Shown here: one piece after another, positions 9,868-24,800 of the stretch
How positions within the stretch are numbered: the stretch's first letter is position 1
How the letters are laid out: each line of letters begins with the position of its first letter
Source: Branchiostoma belcheri
Taxonomy: Eukaryota; Chordata; Leptocardii; Amphioxiformes; Branchiostomatidae
Direction of reading: 5' to 3'
NCBI RefSeq assembly: GCF_001625305.1
Contig: NW_017804021.1
Span: 1,630,231 to 1,694,230 of the forward strand
DNA: 64,000 nt
Notes under the pieces: generated by a model
Database searches by the model: none
Told to the model about the DNA's origin: nothing
The model's input: the letters and a program-made list of their open reading frames with translations, nothing else
Made by a program: the position numbers and the translations under genes

Positions 9868-12800
9868 CACAAAGAAACACAAACACACACACACGTTTAT
9901 AAAACCCACGTACCTTCCACAGTGTGCACCTTGTGTTTGTAAAGTCTGTAGCACCTGTCCAGCGCGCCCAGGTAACACTGAATAGACAGCTTCCCGTCCA
10001 CAACTGGGTACTCCGACACCATGTCTGGTTTGTAGAAGTCATACGCATGCTGCATGTGAGTCGCACGCAGGCCTGCAGGGAAAAATTAAGGAAATAAGTT
10101 GATTAATGAATGAACGAAAGAACTTTACTGAGCATTCCTGCCTCCAAGGGCTTGATACAGTTAGTAAATTGTGAGTAACAGGTAAAAAAAAGAATAAGGA
10201 CATCCATTTCACTCTAAAACACTATGACTATGTATATGAGAACAGAGACTCTTTCTTGTAGTTTAAACAGTATTTACAGAAAATCCCCATGCTCTTTTTG
10301 ACAAGCACATTGTAGTAACAGTGGACTCACTACAGCTTAATGTGTTGTCCTACATGTATAAGGACTTGCCAGTAGTGAGCAACTTGGGTGAGTGACAAGA
10401 TTCCAACTTTTTTGAGATAACCACTCGACTACACACACTTCTGATGTGTGCCTTCAAACTTTTTTCAGATCGTCATTCTTCAATTCAAGTCCAATGTCCA
10501 AGAAACTCTTGAGAGACTCGACCTGTTCACAACTGACACCTAGCAGAAATTCTACAAACTGCAGTGCCTCATGCCGTAGCTCAGGGAGCGATGTGACTGA
10601 ATATGCAAATTAGCAATGATGATCAAAGGGCACTTTTATGTTATTACAACTGTTTAAGGATCCCGAGGACACCTAGCAGAAACTGAACAAACTGCAGTCG
10701 CCCATCTTAAAGAGCTTTTTAGCGTACGACTAGATTCTCTTCTAGCTCACATCATAAATTATTAAAAGTCTACAAGTAAATTTGTATCCTTGCACTGTCC
10801 AGTCTCTAGGTAGTTCTACAGAAATAGCCTTTTTGCACTGACTGCAAAAGTATGAAATCCTCTCCTTAACAAGTGTTTTCCACCCAAATTCAACCCACAT
10901 GCCTTCAAGTATGGAGTGGAACTCGCTGTCACCAAATACAGTAGGGGCATTGTCATTAGATAGCTTTAAACAAAGTCTAGAGTTAGATGTTCAAGGGTTA
11001 GGTGTAACAAGTCGATCGGTGTAATATGGTCAGCTGCCGCCGCACCGTGTGCCTGTGAAGCTGGTGTGTTACGCAGAAAGGCGGTTATACCGGCTATATA
11101 CAGATACAGAAGTATACATGTAGCTCCTACAAACTTGCTAGTACATTGTAGTTCAATGCCCAGAAGTGGTCTTTTGGCCTTGCATTGAGCAAACTTCGTA
11201 AAAAAAAAGCCCACCAGATACGAGATGTGACCAAATATGCAAATTAGACCACAGGTAGGAAAGGTCTTTCACATCTACACCCACGTTTGTCTCAGGTAAC
11301 ATGAAAAACAAGTTAATGTCGGTCATCCAAGGTGATACAAATAACCAAAGTCTACATCAAACAGTTATAGTCGGCACTTTTGGAGATAAATGTTTCAAGT
11401 TCAAATAATTATATTATTGGGCCTGATGCCCATTATGTACAAAGTATGATGCTACTTACTGCTGACATTCCTGGCATAATATTTTTCAATAATTTCATGT
11501 CTCAATTAGAACTTTTTTGCTCTGCGGTGGCATAGCTACTTCCGCATTCGTTGCGTTTCGCTACGGTGTGATGCGTTGCACGAGAAATACCCCCAAATGG
11601 TACCTATACAGGGTGCTATAGAGATGGTACTGTATGTGCAGAACAACAATTGTTGTGCTCCGCAGGACAAGGGTTTAAAATACAAACTTGCATGTAGAAT
11701 TTTGCAAACCTGCAATTCTATAAGTTCAAAAGTTCTGTTCAAGAGTACTTAGTCTACATACATCCTAAGAAATGCTGACAGCTTAAAAATGCTTCTTGAA
11801 AGCAACTCATTAAGTTGCACAGGAATATTAAAGTTAAGCTATTGAAATTACCAATTTTACCAATCTGGTCACTTGAATTCTGGCTGTAGGAGGGCAGTAG
11901 AAGATTCGATATGAAACTTTTTTGTGTTGGAACAATTTTAGATCTAGCTCTGTACAGATATTACCACTGTGACTGTTTGTTTGTTTCACATATTATAGTA
12001 AACCACCTGAAGGCATTACATTCCAGTTTTGAATGGTAAGTTAAGTACAAGCTGTATGAAGGACAACTATAGGGCCTGCTAGGGATTCTAACCCAGAACC
12101 TTACAATGAACTTGGAAAGAAAATTTAAATACATATTGACTTGTGACAACCCCTACATGCTATACATAGGGATATATATTAAAGACTGTATGGATATTAG
12201 AAACTCCTTCAACGATTGTATAAGTTGATATCTCATACTAGCCACCCACTTTTGTATTAGATTAGCCTTATGAAAATGTAGTTGACATGTACTTACTTAA
12301 GTTAGTAGATGCCATACTTTGTACACTGTACAATTGTTGCGCAATAAAGTTATCTTTATGTTCTAAGCCTACAACCCTAACCAAAAAACACCTTGTCAGC
12401 AATATTTGTCTTGTTAATGCTTGTATCTTCAGGTTATCCAATTGGACTAAAAAAGTCCAACTCCTTCAACTTCAAGAGATCACAATCTTCCAAGAAAACA
12501 GATCCGAGAAGAAAAGCTGAGGTTTTATTTGAACTGAACGATCAAAGTCTGAATTCCTCCAAACTGCCCAGCATCACCCCACATTGGTCGAGGCAAAGCT
12601 GTGCTCTGATTGGCTAGTGATCATCAGCAGACATTCTACGACAGAAAGTTGCAAAGTACCTTCGAAATGTGCCAAAACCTGTTAGAGCATAGGATAACCA
12701 TTAAAAACACTTCTGAGGACATGAAAAGCACCTAAGGAAGTCTTCTGTACATTTAAAAGTTCAAGAACTGAATAGAGCAATCCAACTAGAGCTGTGTACC

Positions 12801-15800
12801 TAAACAAATTTTAGGTACAGGTACAGGTACAGGTACACAGGTTTAGGTACAGGTCCGGACCTGAACCTGTACCTGAACAATTCGACCAATTTATATGCTC
12901 TTCTGAACTCCTTCAATAACAAAAAAACATAAATAAACTTGATAGTTAAGGTTTATTCTTTGTTTATGGCGAATGCTCAGATAAAATATAGGCAAAACTG
13001 TTTTTGTTTTCATGAACACACTGTCCTTACACAGGCACCCATTGTTAACCAGCTATTTAAACATTTGAGGTCACAAATAGGCATAAAATTAGTGTGAAAT
13101 TGTTTAGGTACAGTACCGGTACTGAGGGATTAGGTATTTTGGACCTGTACCTAATCAATTTTTCCGGTACAGTATCGGTACGGTACACAGCTCTAAATCC
13201 AACAAATGATGTTTTGTTAAAAATTGCTAGTTTAAAGAATAAAAGTAAGTTTAAGATATAACTGTATTACCAAGACAACTATCAAGCAATTCAAACATGT
13301 TGATAGGCAAATTTGCACACAGTAGCTTGTGTTATCAAATATCTACGTTAAACTACAAGCAGGTTGCCACCGGAAACTTCAAGAATGGACTTCTGCCTAA
13401 CTAGTACCCAAATCACTAACTAGTGTACAACTTGCCTAACTCATACTGATACTGTGTAAGAAAAACATCCAACTGTATATATGCCTGGAGCAAATCACAA
13501 CACAACAAAATGACACTAATTAGAAACAAGTCCCTACAGTTTGACAATTAGTATTTCTGGCTACAAGCTCCCAAAATATTTTTTGAACAATTACCACATT
13601 ATACTGTACATAGCATTTGCATTTTTGATTACCTCTTCTGTAAGCTAACTTAAATCTTTCCCTTTTCCAGCTATTCATTCTATTTGACCCATTTCTATAT
13701 TATATTTAGTATTACATTTTGTATCCAACAAAAGAGTCCACTACAACAATCTTTAGTTCAGCTGAGAAGTACACACAACACCCTTAAGAAATGCTGACCT
13801 CAGCCTTTTTCTTCTGGTGTCAAAACAAGCTGCGAGGAATACAAAACATGCCAGCTTCAGCTGAGCTGTCAGGCTGGGGAATAACAAGGCAGCAGCAAAA
13901 CTATTGTCTGGTTCTTACGTGGGGTCGTGTGGCGCAATGGCAGCGTGCGCTACTCGGAATCAAGAGGTCCCGGGTTCAAGTCCTGACATGCCACCGATCT
14001 TGTGCTCTTAGGAAAGGCACTTTACACGACTTTCCCCACTAGACTCAAGTGAAAATGAGTATTGTCTGTCCAGTATGGGGACAAAGCAAAAATTCTGCCT
14101 CATACTCTAGTCTAGAGCTGTCAGACAAGGGAAAAACAGGGCAGCAGCAAAACTATTGTCTGGTTCACAGATTTCATAGTATTGCAAAGCAAAAATTGTG
14201 TGTCTCATACTCAAAAACTTGAATGTGTGGTTCTGAAATAAAGAATAGTTCTTGAAATTCTAACAACAGAAACTAAATGAACTGGATGCAAAAGATATAC
14301 TAGTGTAAATAGAGACTGGTAAATAGTATTATACAATAGAATAAGAAGACAGTTTCTCTAAAACATTTTGGAGACCAAAATCCACCTATGATCTATCTAT
14401 ATTTGGAAGAAGACACTGACTCAATAGTGACCAGATCTCAGCCTTTCACTAACACATGATGTGTACATTTTTGTACATGTACTGCATCACAAATGACATT
14501 GGCACCAACTCTTGCCTAACTAGTCACAGACATTGCCTAACTCCACAGCTAAACCTCAGGAAAGTTGCAACTCTACGAAAATTCTATATATTGTACTTTG
14601 GAAAGGTTTGTCATAACTCTATTTTCTTCATTTTTATTTTCTTCAATCTTCCTTACAATCCTTCCTGTTCCTTCCTTTATTTTCATGTGTTTGTCATTGT
14701 TGTGTCTACTTGAGAAGTTCTTTGCCACATCTGCGATGTGTCAACAGTTTGGCAACAGTTTCTGCACTTGGCTACAGTCACACAGACTTTATAGGGATCA
14801 CATCCATGCATAGACTGGTTCTGGCTTGGAGCCACCTTTAAAAAAAGGCAAGTTCAAAATGTACGACTCTTTTGGACTGATGCAATTGGCACATGACAGC
14901 ACTCACACCCAGAAATACATCATATATGCCAAAAACTGACCAAGACTTTTTCCTTGAATCATATTCTTCCATCTGTATCTGCAATTCCATAAATTACTTA
15001 ACTTCAAATGTTGGCCTGTATCATGGATACAGATACTTGTACATTTGGGAATGCATCTGTAGCAGTGACAACTGTGCTGCAGTGCAATGTGAACCAGTCA
15101 GAATTGCCCTGAGGAAGGTGACAGACGGTCACCGAAACGTCGGCTGAATAAAAGACTTGGTTGTGTAAGAAGAGTCTCTTTACTCAGTATGTTGCTTGGA
15201 ATTAAGGCCACACCAATTTAATTTGTTGGTTCTTGGATTTGCCTCTTCATTTTTTTCTGATTTGCAAAAAAAAAAAAAAGATTCTGGTTTTGAATCAACT
15301 AAAAAATGCTCATATTTTGCCCCCAACAGTTGAGGAAATTCCTTTTCTTCCTAGTTGTTACAGTTTTTTCCATCTATCAATGCAGTGGTTTGATTAAAAG
15401 TTCAAAATTTGTACTTTAAATTTTAACCCAGCCTTTTTTGTTGACTTCATGGCTCATATTGTAGCATTTGGGGCTATAATAGGATGCCTAGACCTGTTTT
15501 TATTTTTATTTTTTTCGCCCTGTTGCTTCATATTTTTTCTGAAAAAATCCGAGAACCAACAAATTAAATTGGTGTGGCCTAAGCTGTAACACTAGTACTA
15601 CAGTATTCACCAGCCTGCCAAATGGTAATTTATCATACAACATCTAACCTTGGACTTTGCACTAGTTATCTACAGCAAAAAGTGGTCTTTAAATGTTGCA
15701 TGTTGCTCTGTAGTTTTATGCGAGTTGAAGTCTTATGAATATATTATGCGTTGTGTTATGTGCTTTTGTAATCATATAGAGTTGGACATTTGTATTTATG

Positions 15801-18800
15801 TGTTTTATGAATCTAGGAAGAGAACATTAGATTTTCAAGTCTAATCTAATGGTTTTCTAATACTAGTAAGAAAACATCAAAGCATAAGATCACTGACATG
15901 TACATCATTCAAGTGTAATTCTACTTTGCTTTGCAAATTGCAAGTTTCAGAAGCCTTCAAGGGTATCGATAATTTTGAGCGACAGTTTGTACCATAAACC
16001 ATCATCTGGAGTCACTGTTTCCCTGCCTTGGACTTTGCTCTAAATACTGAAACATAAGAGCACTTACAATGTACATGTACATCATTTAAGTGTAACATTT
16101 TTACTTTTCCTTGAAAATTGAAGTTTAAAATGGAGATTTCCGAGCACTAAGAATTTTGAGTGACAGTTTAATTTTGTAGCATAAACCAGTATCTGGTGTT
16201 CTGTCCTTTCCCCTATCGTCAGGTCATCCGCTGGACGGCTGGGGTCAACTCAGGTGAAGGTCATCAGGACAGATTTAGCCTCTATGTGAAACTTTGGCCT
16301 TTATGCAGACTGTTAAAGCAGAATCAATTGTTGGCTGGTCGACGTTAGATTTACTTCAAAAGTTTGATACAGCACTAGAAGGCTACCAAAGAACTAAACT
16401 TTTCAAAAACTAAAAGGGATCACATTATAGATAAAAATTATCAGAAATATGGACACCAAGTTTACTACATTACATAATCATGCACTATACTGTGCATCTA
16501 ACAATGATAACTGTTAAATCTACAATATTGACTATAACATGGATCCATAATTGCCACATCATCTCTCTCTGCTACATAGTAGCATTAATTTCCTCTCTGA
16601 TTCAGACTCAGAGTATCCTTTGATCATAATTGTTTGTGTCAGTATTTTGGCAACATCCACAGAACCATCCTGCAAAACACTTTTATTTGGGACCAAAGCT
16701 ATTTCTAGCTGATATATTTCTTCCTCTTTCCAAGAACTCAGAAACAGATGATGAAAGCCTTACCAGGGCCACTGCTGTTTTGCTCGCCAAAAATTGCCAG
16801 TGAAATTTCATATCCATGTTTACTTCTAAATCTAATCTCCATAAACAGCTCTGTGTGTGACTGAAGCTGGGCCAAGGGCACTTGTACCAACCTTAACTAA
16901 CAAAACATGTGTTCTAGAAGATAGTAGACAGCCACTTTGAATTGGAAGGATATACTTGAAAGATATATATCTCCTACTTGGAGTCAAATATTTCTGCAAG
17001 TGTACAGTTGTGTCAAGCCTGGGTGCCATCCGATTTGGAACAGCAACCCTGAAAAATTTTTTCGGGGTTGCCGTTACAAATTAGATGGCACCCAGGCTAA
17101 GTTGTGTCATAACAAAACAAGATATTCTTATCCTAAATATAGGAAAAGATATTCTCTCAAACAATGTAACATAGAACGTTATACATGTAACAGTGGGGGG
17201 TTATAGGCGCTACCAACTGATCCGGCAAAAGGGGTCTAGACCTTTTCGGCCGAGCGGTTAGAGTGTCTGGTTATGAAGCTCTGGTGCCCGGGAGGTTGTG
17301 GGTTCGTATGACACAAAACATTTCACATGTAGCATATTCAGAAACCAGTATGACTACTAGTACTAAGCGCAAACTTGAAATTTACAACAAAAAAAACTTT
17401 CCAAATCACTGATATAAGACTTATTCTTCTCTCAGCTTTAAATGCCAAAGTTTACCTTGTACGTATTACATTTGTATTCAGTAAAGCTGTAAATTTATTT
17501 TACTTTCCACAGACCTTCCACTGTGTAGACTTCAAGCCAAACTGAGACAAACTGATCCTAGATGTTACATTGGGGACAGAATTTGACGACACTGATCTAA
17601 AAATGTCGGCATGTACATTTCTGACATACACTGCAACTGGAGTCCTTCCGAGAGAATGTATAGATGATTCAAATCCTTGCTTCATGTACCTAGACTCTAC
17701 CAGGCTTTTCAGGCTGTTTGAGAAATTGGCCAAATAGACGAGAGTAACAAGTTATGTTAGCCTGGATACCATCCTATTTGCATGCTTTTAGGGGTTCTCA
17801 CACTCACTTCGGTAACAACTATAGCTGTTACTACATGTAGTGTTAGGGAGCAAGTGTGGGAGTCCTGGCATACAAATAGGATGGTATCCAGGCTAACTTT
17901 ACGTGCTAGAAACACTTCCAGTATTATGCAAGCACAAGGCACCAAGTGTTAAATACCTAGAGAGACAAAACGACACTAAACTGAACCAAAAGCAAACCAG
18001 CACCAAGAGACCACATCTAGCAGAATATTTGAGACAACGACAACAGAAGTTAGCAGGGTAACTCCCTGACGGCAACGTACACATGTTTCTAGATATGTGA
18101 ATTAGCAGGAAGCTGTGACCTACTTTCTGGATTCTTTCGCCCTTCGCTCAACAACAGACAGCTCGAAAACAAGGAACCAAAAGTAAACAAACAACCCCTA
18201 TCCCTTAACAAACAAGCCAACAATGGAAGCCGCAGGTATTTGCTAACTTGTGAAACATTCAACTGTTGCTACGATGTGTAACTTAAGACAATAACAAGAT
18301 GTTTACCAATTATCAAGGGTGGTGTCAATGGCCTAGCGGTCAGGCTAGAAGACATATGCCGGATCTAGAGATCATGAAGGTCTTGGCAATACATATACAG
18401 CACTGCAGTGTGTCATACATATGCCAGGCAGCTATCATCACATGTCAGTTATAACACATACACTGCACAGGTTATTGTTATTGACCTGAACTGGCCCTTC
18501 TGTATTCGTATCTAGGCTTTTTGTTTAGGTGCTCTTGCCTAAGAACCATGATACACATAACTAACTTGACTCTGCCCTCCTACATGTATATCCAGCCCTA
18601 TTCGACTACTGTTGAGGCATTGCAGCTTTGGTGACACACATATGCCACTTTTATCAGGATCATATTTTATGGCCTCCTTCAGTCAATATTGGCCATGGTA
18701 AAATCTGATTGATATCAGTCTTACAGCTTCGGCTATGGCTGAACAGTTGTCTATGACAACTAGAATCATCAAATATCAAAACCGGAAGTTCCATTTCAGT

Positions 18801-21800
18801 ACCACAACAAGCCGCCAGGAGGCCCAAATTTTAATCACTTCGAGGTCTCATCAAGACCTACCCACCTACCAAATATCAAGACAATCCATCGAAGCCTTCT
18901 CAAGTTATGGTGTTTACTATCTCTGCCACATACATTTGTAGGGCACACGATAAACAATCTTGTACCAGGAGTCCAGGACCATGATACACAGAGTACTAGC
19001 TTTGGTGACACATGTACACGTATGCCACTTGTAGCAGGATCTTCTAGATTTGTCAATATGGACCATGGTGATATCTCCCTACAGCTTCAGTTATGGCTGA
19101 ACAGTCCTATAGTACAAGAAAGATTGCAGTCTCTGCCACATAGGAGACAATGATACACGATCTTGTACTGTCAGGACCATGATACGCATTACTGACTTGA
19201 CTCTGCCCCCTGTTGTTGCCATGCCAAGCTGCAAGACAGACCAGCTGTTCAGTTACTGGCTGTTTTCCACTTCTCCACACAACAACAACTACCGTAGGTC
19301 TCTGTATTTTCACTGCACAACTATTCAGGCTTGACTGAGCAGATTTCTCCTGATTTCTAGTGAGACTGGCTAAGTTGTACATCTATATCATAAAACAAAA
19401 CATGAATTTTCCAAATACTAGTATTTCAGGCAATGAAATCATTATCATCAGGCAATGTTTCTCCATATTGTTGTTTCTTTCTTTTATATTTCCATATTGT
19501 TGTTTAAATCACAGTTTATATTAATCATACAAAGTGATTAAATGTTGAATGCCTTAAATCGTGGCAATAACATCCTGTACAACCTTAAGTGCCACTTAAG
19601 AAAAGCTCAAGGTCAACAACACCTGAGGAGTAGATGGTAACACGACACTAGGTGCTGACTGACTTGAAATTCAATCCTCGCACAAACAGGTTGCGTCATG
19701 TAGTCCGTATGTTGTTTATACCTTGATCTCTATTGACCGTTTCGCTGACCAAGCAAAAATCTAGACCCCTTTTGAAGAGGACCAATAAAAGTCTGGTCTA
19801 TGTGGACAGTAGCCTCCATAGCATGCCAAAAACTGGGGGATTTGGGAGCTTTTCTGATTGCATATAGACAGCATAGCCGGCCTGGTTGAATTACCCCCCT
19901 TTTTAGAACTGGGCTATTCAGAAAACAGCCGAAGACCACCAAACCCCCAGTTCTATAAGCCTGCTGCGGAGGCTACCAAAATCTAGACCCCTTTTGAAGA
20001 GGACCTGGTCTATGTGGACAGGTGGTCACTATAGACAGGATTCTTAATGCCTGTGTCAATGGCTATTGCTTAGTATCTCATCCACTTCTATCTTTAATAC
20101 AAACATGACTGGCATGGAAACAAAGGCTGGAAATCCCCGCCTTTCTCTAGCCTATAGTGAGTGATTTCCAGCCTGTTGCTGTGGCCGTGGATACTTGGAA
20201 AAAGCCTGGTTGAGGCTACAAAAACAAGCCTCTCTACCAGGCTAAACAAGTCAAAGTAAAATATTGTAACTTTATTTATTACAATACTTCCACATTTCCT
20301 CTGTCTATTTCCAGTAGTCTCCAAGCAATCTATTGGTGGTTGCAAAGACAGTATCTATTTGCCAGGCAGTACAATAAAATAAAAACTGATAAAAACGGCT
20401 AAAACCCGTCAAAAAAAAAAAGTCCAACGATTCCACCAATGACAAAATGGTAACTGTCTGGTCAACATGGTCAATGGATACTGTCTTTATAGCCAGCACA
20501 AGATCTGCTTGGAGATTATAAACTTCTGCTTGTAGAGTATATTTCCATCCTGTTGCTATGGCCTGTAGACCTGTGAGCTGCTTATTTCACACTTCCCTGT
20601 TAGGGGCTGGCTAAATCAGGGCAGGATTAACCCAGCCCCTCCTCCTCATACACACACATACACACATCAGGGCTTCTGTTTCCAGCTATCAGCAGGGGCC
20701 ACTTCAGTGCAATTTCATGGATGACATCTTCTGATGACCAAAAAGTTTAATAGTTTCAAATGTGAGAAGTACAACAAGACTGCCCCCCCCCGAAAAAAAA
20801 AGCAAGGACATGTATCAAACAGACTTCACATTACTTTATGAGAATAGTGACTCTTGTGAAAGTCAATAGCAATAGCAAATAGCCCAATATGATGATGATG
20901 AAAATACAAGATGTTTGGGAAATCAGGAATTGTTCCTAAGAATCAGTCATCAAACAAAATGAGTAAGACTTTCTTTTCTTTTGGGGATAACAGGTCATAA
21001 GTGGTGATGACATCCACAATATCCACTTCCCCTGGCCCGGCTATTCCGGTCAGCTGTTGCTGGTAAACAAACCCATTTCTGACTCCCAGGGGACGTCCTA
21101 CCCAAGACAGGTCCTCTCAAAACAACCACAATGTTGTTTCCTGTCTGTCTTACATTTGCAAGTGTTATAAGAGTTGAGGAAAAGGAATAGCTAGTTACTA
21201 CATTATATATTATTGTTGTCCTGACAGTCTGTTCAGGGCTGGGTCGGTGTTCCTAAAGGTACCTTAAAATGTTTGTGGTGGTTTCAATTTCACGGTTTTT
21301 GCAAAAACCTCTCTGCCACAAATTCATGACACCCTGACTATGTGTTTCCAAACAATTGTATTACAGTGAAATGCTTCAACTGTATACTAAATACACCACA
21401 AAAACCTCCTTTCCTTAAATTTTGTACCAGCAATTGAGCTTCACGTTCAAATCTTGATCAGCTTCTTGCTACCAGGAAGTTAATAAAGTCGTTGCAAAAA
21501 TAACTGAATCTACAGTAGCTTCCCCTCACACCCTCATTTCACCTGTCTACCAAATAACAATTATTTTCCACGCCCGAAAGCCATGACTTAATTAGCTTCG
21601 CTTCTCCATAAAGCCACCCCTATTTCCTATTTCGTGGATTTGCATAGTTAAGAGGGCCTGCATGGGGGGTAGTAAGTACGAATTACGCAAAATTTTTGCT
21701 GCCGATTATGAATTATCTTGAAGTCTTAGAGCTGATTATCATGACTTTATGATTTGCGGCTAATGTGCAATTACGAATTACGTTGATTTTTTCGGAGGCT

Positions 21801-24800
21801 GCCTACGGATTACGAACTTCTAAAAAGGCCAGATTATGCCTTACGAGAAAGGGCATGCAGACCCCCTTTTGTGGATTTGCATAATTAACCCACAGACAAA
21901 GGGCTGGCTAATTAGTCTGCGAGACAGACCTGCGGTTTGTTGCCGGGCAGAAATGCCAAAAATAGAGTCAGGAGCAGAAGTGAAGAAAAGATGATGTAAC
22001 AAGAGTTAAAATGTTTAAAAAAACAAGCGTCACTTTATACGACCGTGAAGGTTAGACATCTGGGTAGAACAATATACATAACACAACATAACGGTACATC
22101 AAGGAACTGGATTAGTCAGCTGATCAAGGAATGACTCTTCAGAGATTAAGAAAGAAGAAAAAAACAGTGTAAGCAACTGTCAAGCTAAAAAGGTATTTGC
22201 TCATTTATACTAACCATACAACAGAAAAAAACTACTTTGAGTCTGACAAGAGATATCTGTTGTAGAGTGACTGTTATCGAGTGAGTATGGTAGCCCGGAT
22301 ATACAAATATGATGGCACCCAGGCTATATGAATATGTATAAAATGTACCAGAAAAAACCCACCATCTCCAAGCATGCAAATGTTTTGGGGGGTAAACCTG
22401 AGATAGTACAATGTATGTGCACGATATACAGTATTCAATTCGACACTGTCTGGCCTGTTGGATACTGCCTATTAGCATGAGATACTCTCACATATTTGAC
22501 CCCCAAAACTCAAAAGAAACCATGTTAAGAACGTAAAGTTCATCTATATTTTGCCCCCATTTTTGTCGTGACCCTAAACTTTACAAACCCTCAGACTAAG
22601 CAGAGGAACAAGAAGTCCCTGAAACACCAACACAATCTCCTGTTTCCCTTGTGTGTACCACACATGTACGGCGGGGAACAAAGTCCAAACTTGGTCTTCA
22701 CTCTCAAGGTCGCCTGCCCGATTCTCAAGGTCAAATTCTTGGCAGTGTCAAAGCTGGAAAGGAGCAACCTGGCATAAAATCCTTCTTATTGTTTTCAACA
22801 AACTGACTGCGATATCATTGGAATTTGAATATTATTATCAATGTATTTGAAAACAACTGCCAGGCAGGATGAGGGGATAGTTTACAAGGGCAGCAATCAG
22901 AAAAAGAAGCAAACTTGAACTAGAATAGAATCATCACATTTTGCACTTTAAAAAAATGCTTTTTTAATGTGCAAAAGTAAGTACTGACATTCTGAAGAAC
23001 CAAGAAACAAAAGCTATTTCAACATCACTCTAAACTTAAACCAAGCAAATGATTGGCAGCAAAATAGTGAGGTCAGATCTTAGGCTGTTATTGTTGTATT
23101 TGAAGTTCGCAGCTGAAATATTTCTGTAATACGTAGTAATTTAAGTGTAATGATTTCACAGTAAGGAGTCACAGTGAAAAGCGAAAAGACAATAACCACC
23201 GAAAGCATTTCAAGCTCTACAGTAACTCCTCAGTAAACACACTGAAGTGCCTTCCTCCCTGCAGACTTCAGCAGGACAAGAATGTGGGAAGGAGGCCAGC
23301 TCAGCAACTTAAAGTAGAACAAGAGCTTTCTCAAGGACACGGTGACCTCTACTGAGACTTGGAACAACTTCTGCAAAATGTATATATATATATATATATA
23401 TACTGTATATATATATACACTCCTTATGCAGAATGTGGGACTATTCATTATCCACTGCCTTCAAAGAAGAAGTCAAACCCCATAATAGCTAGCATAGTAG
23501 TAGAAGTAGAAGTTTTTTCCAGACAGTTGTTACTTGTCTCCAGGTACTGTATTGCAATGAGTATTATACCTGATTGTAAAAGCAATTAGCCTTCGGGCAT
23601 GATTTTGCGAATAAAGTTTCTATAAAGTTTCTTTATATATAGTCTGATGCTATGTTCATAGTCATAGACTTAGTGCACAGTATTGCAATAGACTAAAACC
23701 TGTTCAAGAGGGCCACCCTACATCCATATCTAGGTAAAGTGGTCCTCTTAGACAGGTGGTCTTCTTGGGTAGGCCACTTAATGTTTGGAAAAACCTTTGA
23801 CTGATTTTGAGACTAAGAAAAGCTGGTTGCTATGGCCAGATGGCAATAATGACTATGACAATAAAATAGAATTAAAATTCAAAGCTTGTACTTCTTTCTT
23901 CAGAAAAATAAGACCTAGTAAACCAATGAATTGAATTATTGTGGCCTCCATCGTGGATCGCTGTCTGTGTTCGGACCTTGCCCTATGACCTGGCTAACGA
24001 TGTTACATCTTAATTACATCAGGAGTGGACTTTGCCCATCCTCGCTGCTTCAGCAGATTCACAAGAGGAACAACAGGGCCAAGATCCAAAACCTCTGTCA
24101 GAAAGAACTTACAACCTTCTAACTCATTGTATATCCAGCGTAATAATTCAAGGCTTTTACCTTACAGTATTAGCTATAAAATACAATGAAACTGAAAAAA
24201 AAAACTGTAAATGTAAGAAACTGACTTAGTAAAAAACTGAGTAAGACTGACTGAGTAAACTGTAACAAATAAGAGAAATAAAACCAGAAAGAAAGGACAT
24301 TATAGGCCCCAAAAAAGCCAAGATATAACTTACATCTTTTTCTGGAATCTTATGATTTCCTGCAAACTATATAATATGATAATATGATATCTTTCAGGTA
24401 GACACAACGTACATGTATGTCAAGTGCTGCAAATACATTAAGACTAGTAATTATCAAACTGAGAGCTATTACAGAACACTCTGTGATTTTCTTATCTCAT
24501 AAATACGTAATGTTTTTTCCCATCTTTCCCAACAGTTGATGACTCCTCATTGATGAATCCTGTCTTATCACTTTAGACAAATGTCAAACCTCAGTCAACA
24601 TTTGTTTAGTGACAAACGCTTGTTTTTTGATGCCCCTTCTTGTTTTTTCACTTACAGTTTCCTAGATCTGATGACAAGACAGAACCAGGGTGAATCATTT
24701 TTTTTAAAGAAAATTTAGTCCAGCAGCAAAAATAATGGACACCAAAATTTTCTTCAAAATTCAGGAAAATGAGCCCAGGGCTCATTGAAAAGCGCCCCAT

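Noticed and set aside
9517..10066. Long open frames through the (CA)n tract on both strands
   Set aside because: They consist of Cys-Val or Thr-His dipeptides from the microsatellite. Only the exon parts at 9521-9680 and 9914-10072 are coding.
13923..13995. Possible functional tRNA gene
   Set aside because: It has A- and B-box-like motifs but no clean cloverleaf. The same sequence with its non-tRNA body recurs at three other places, so it is a SINE.
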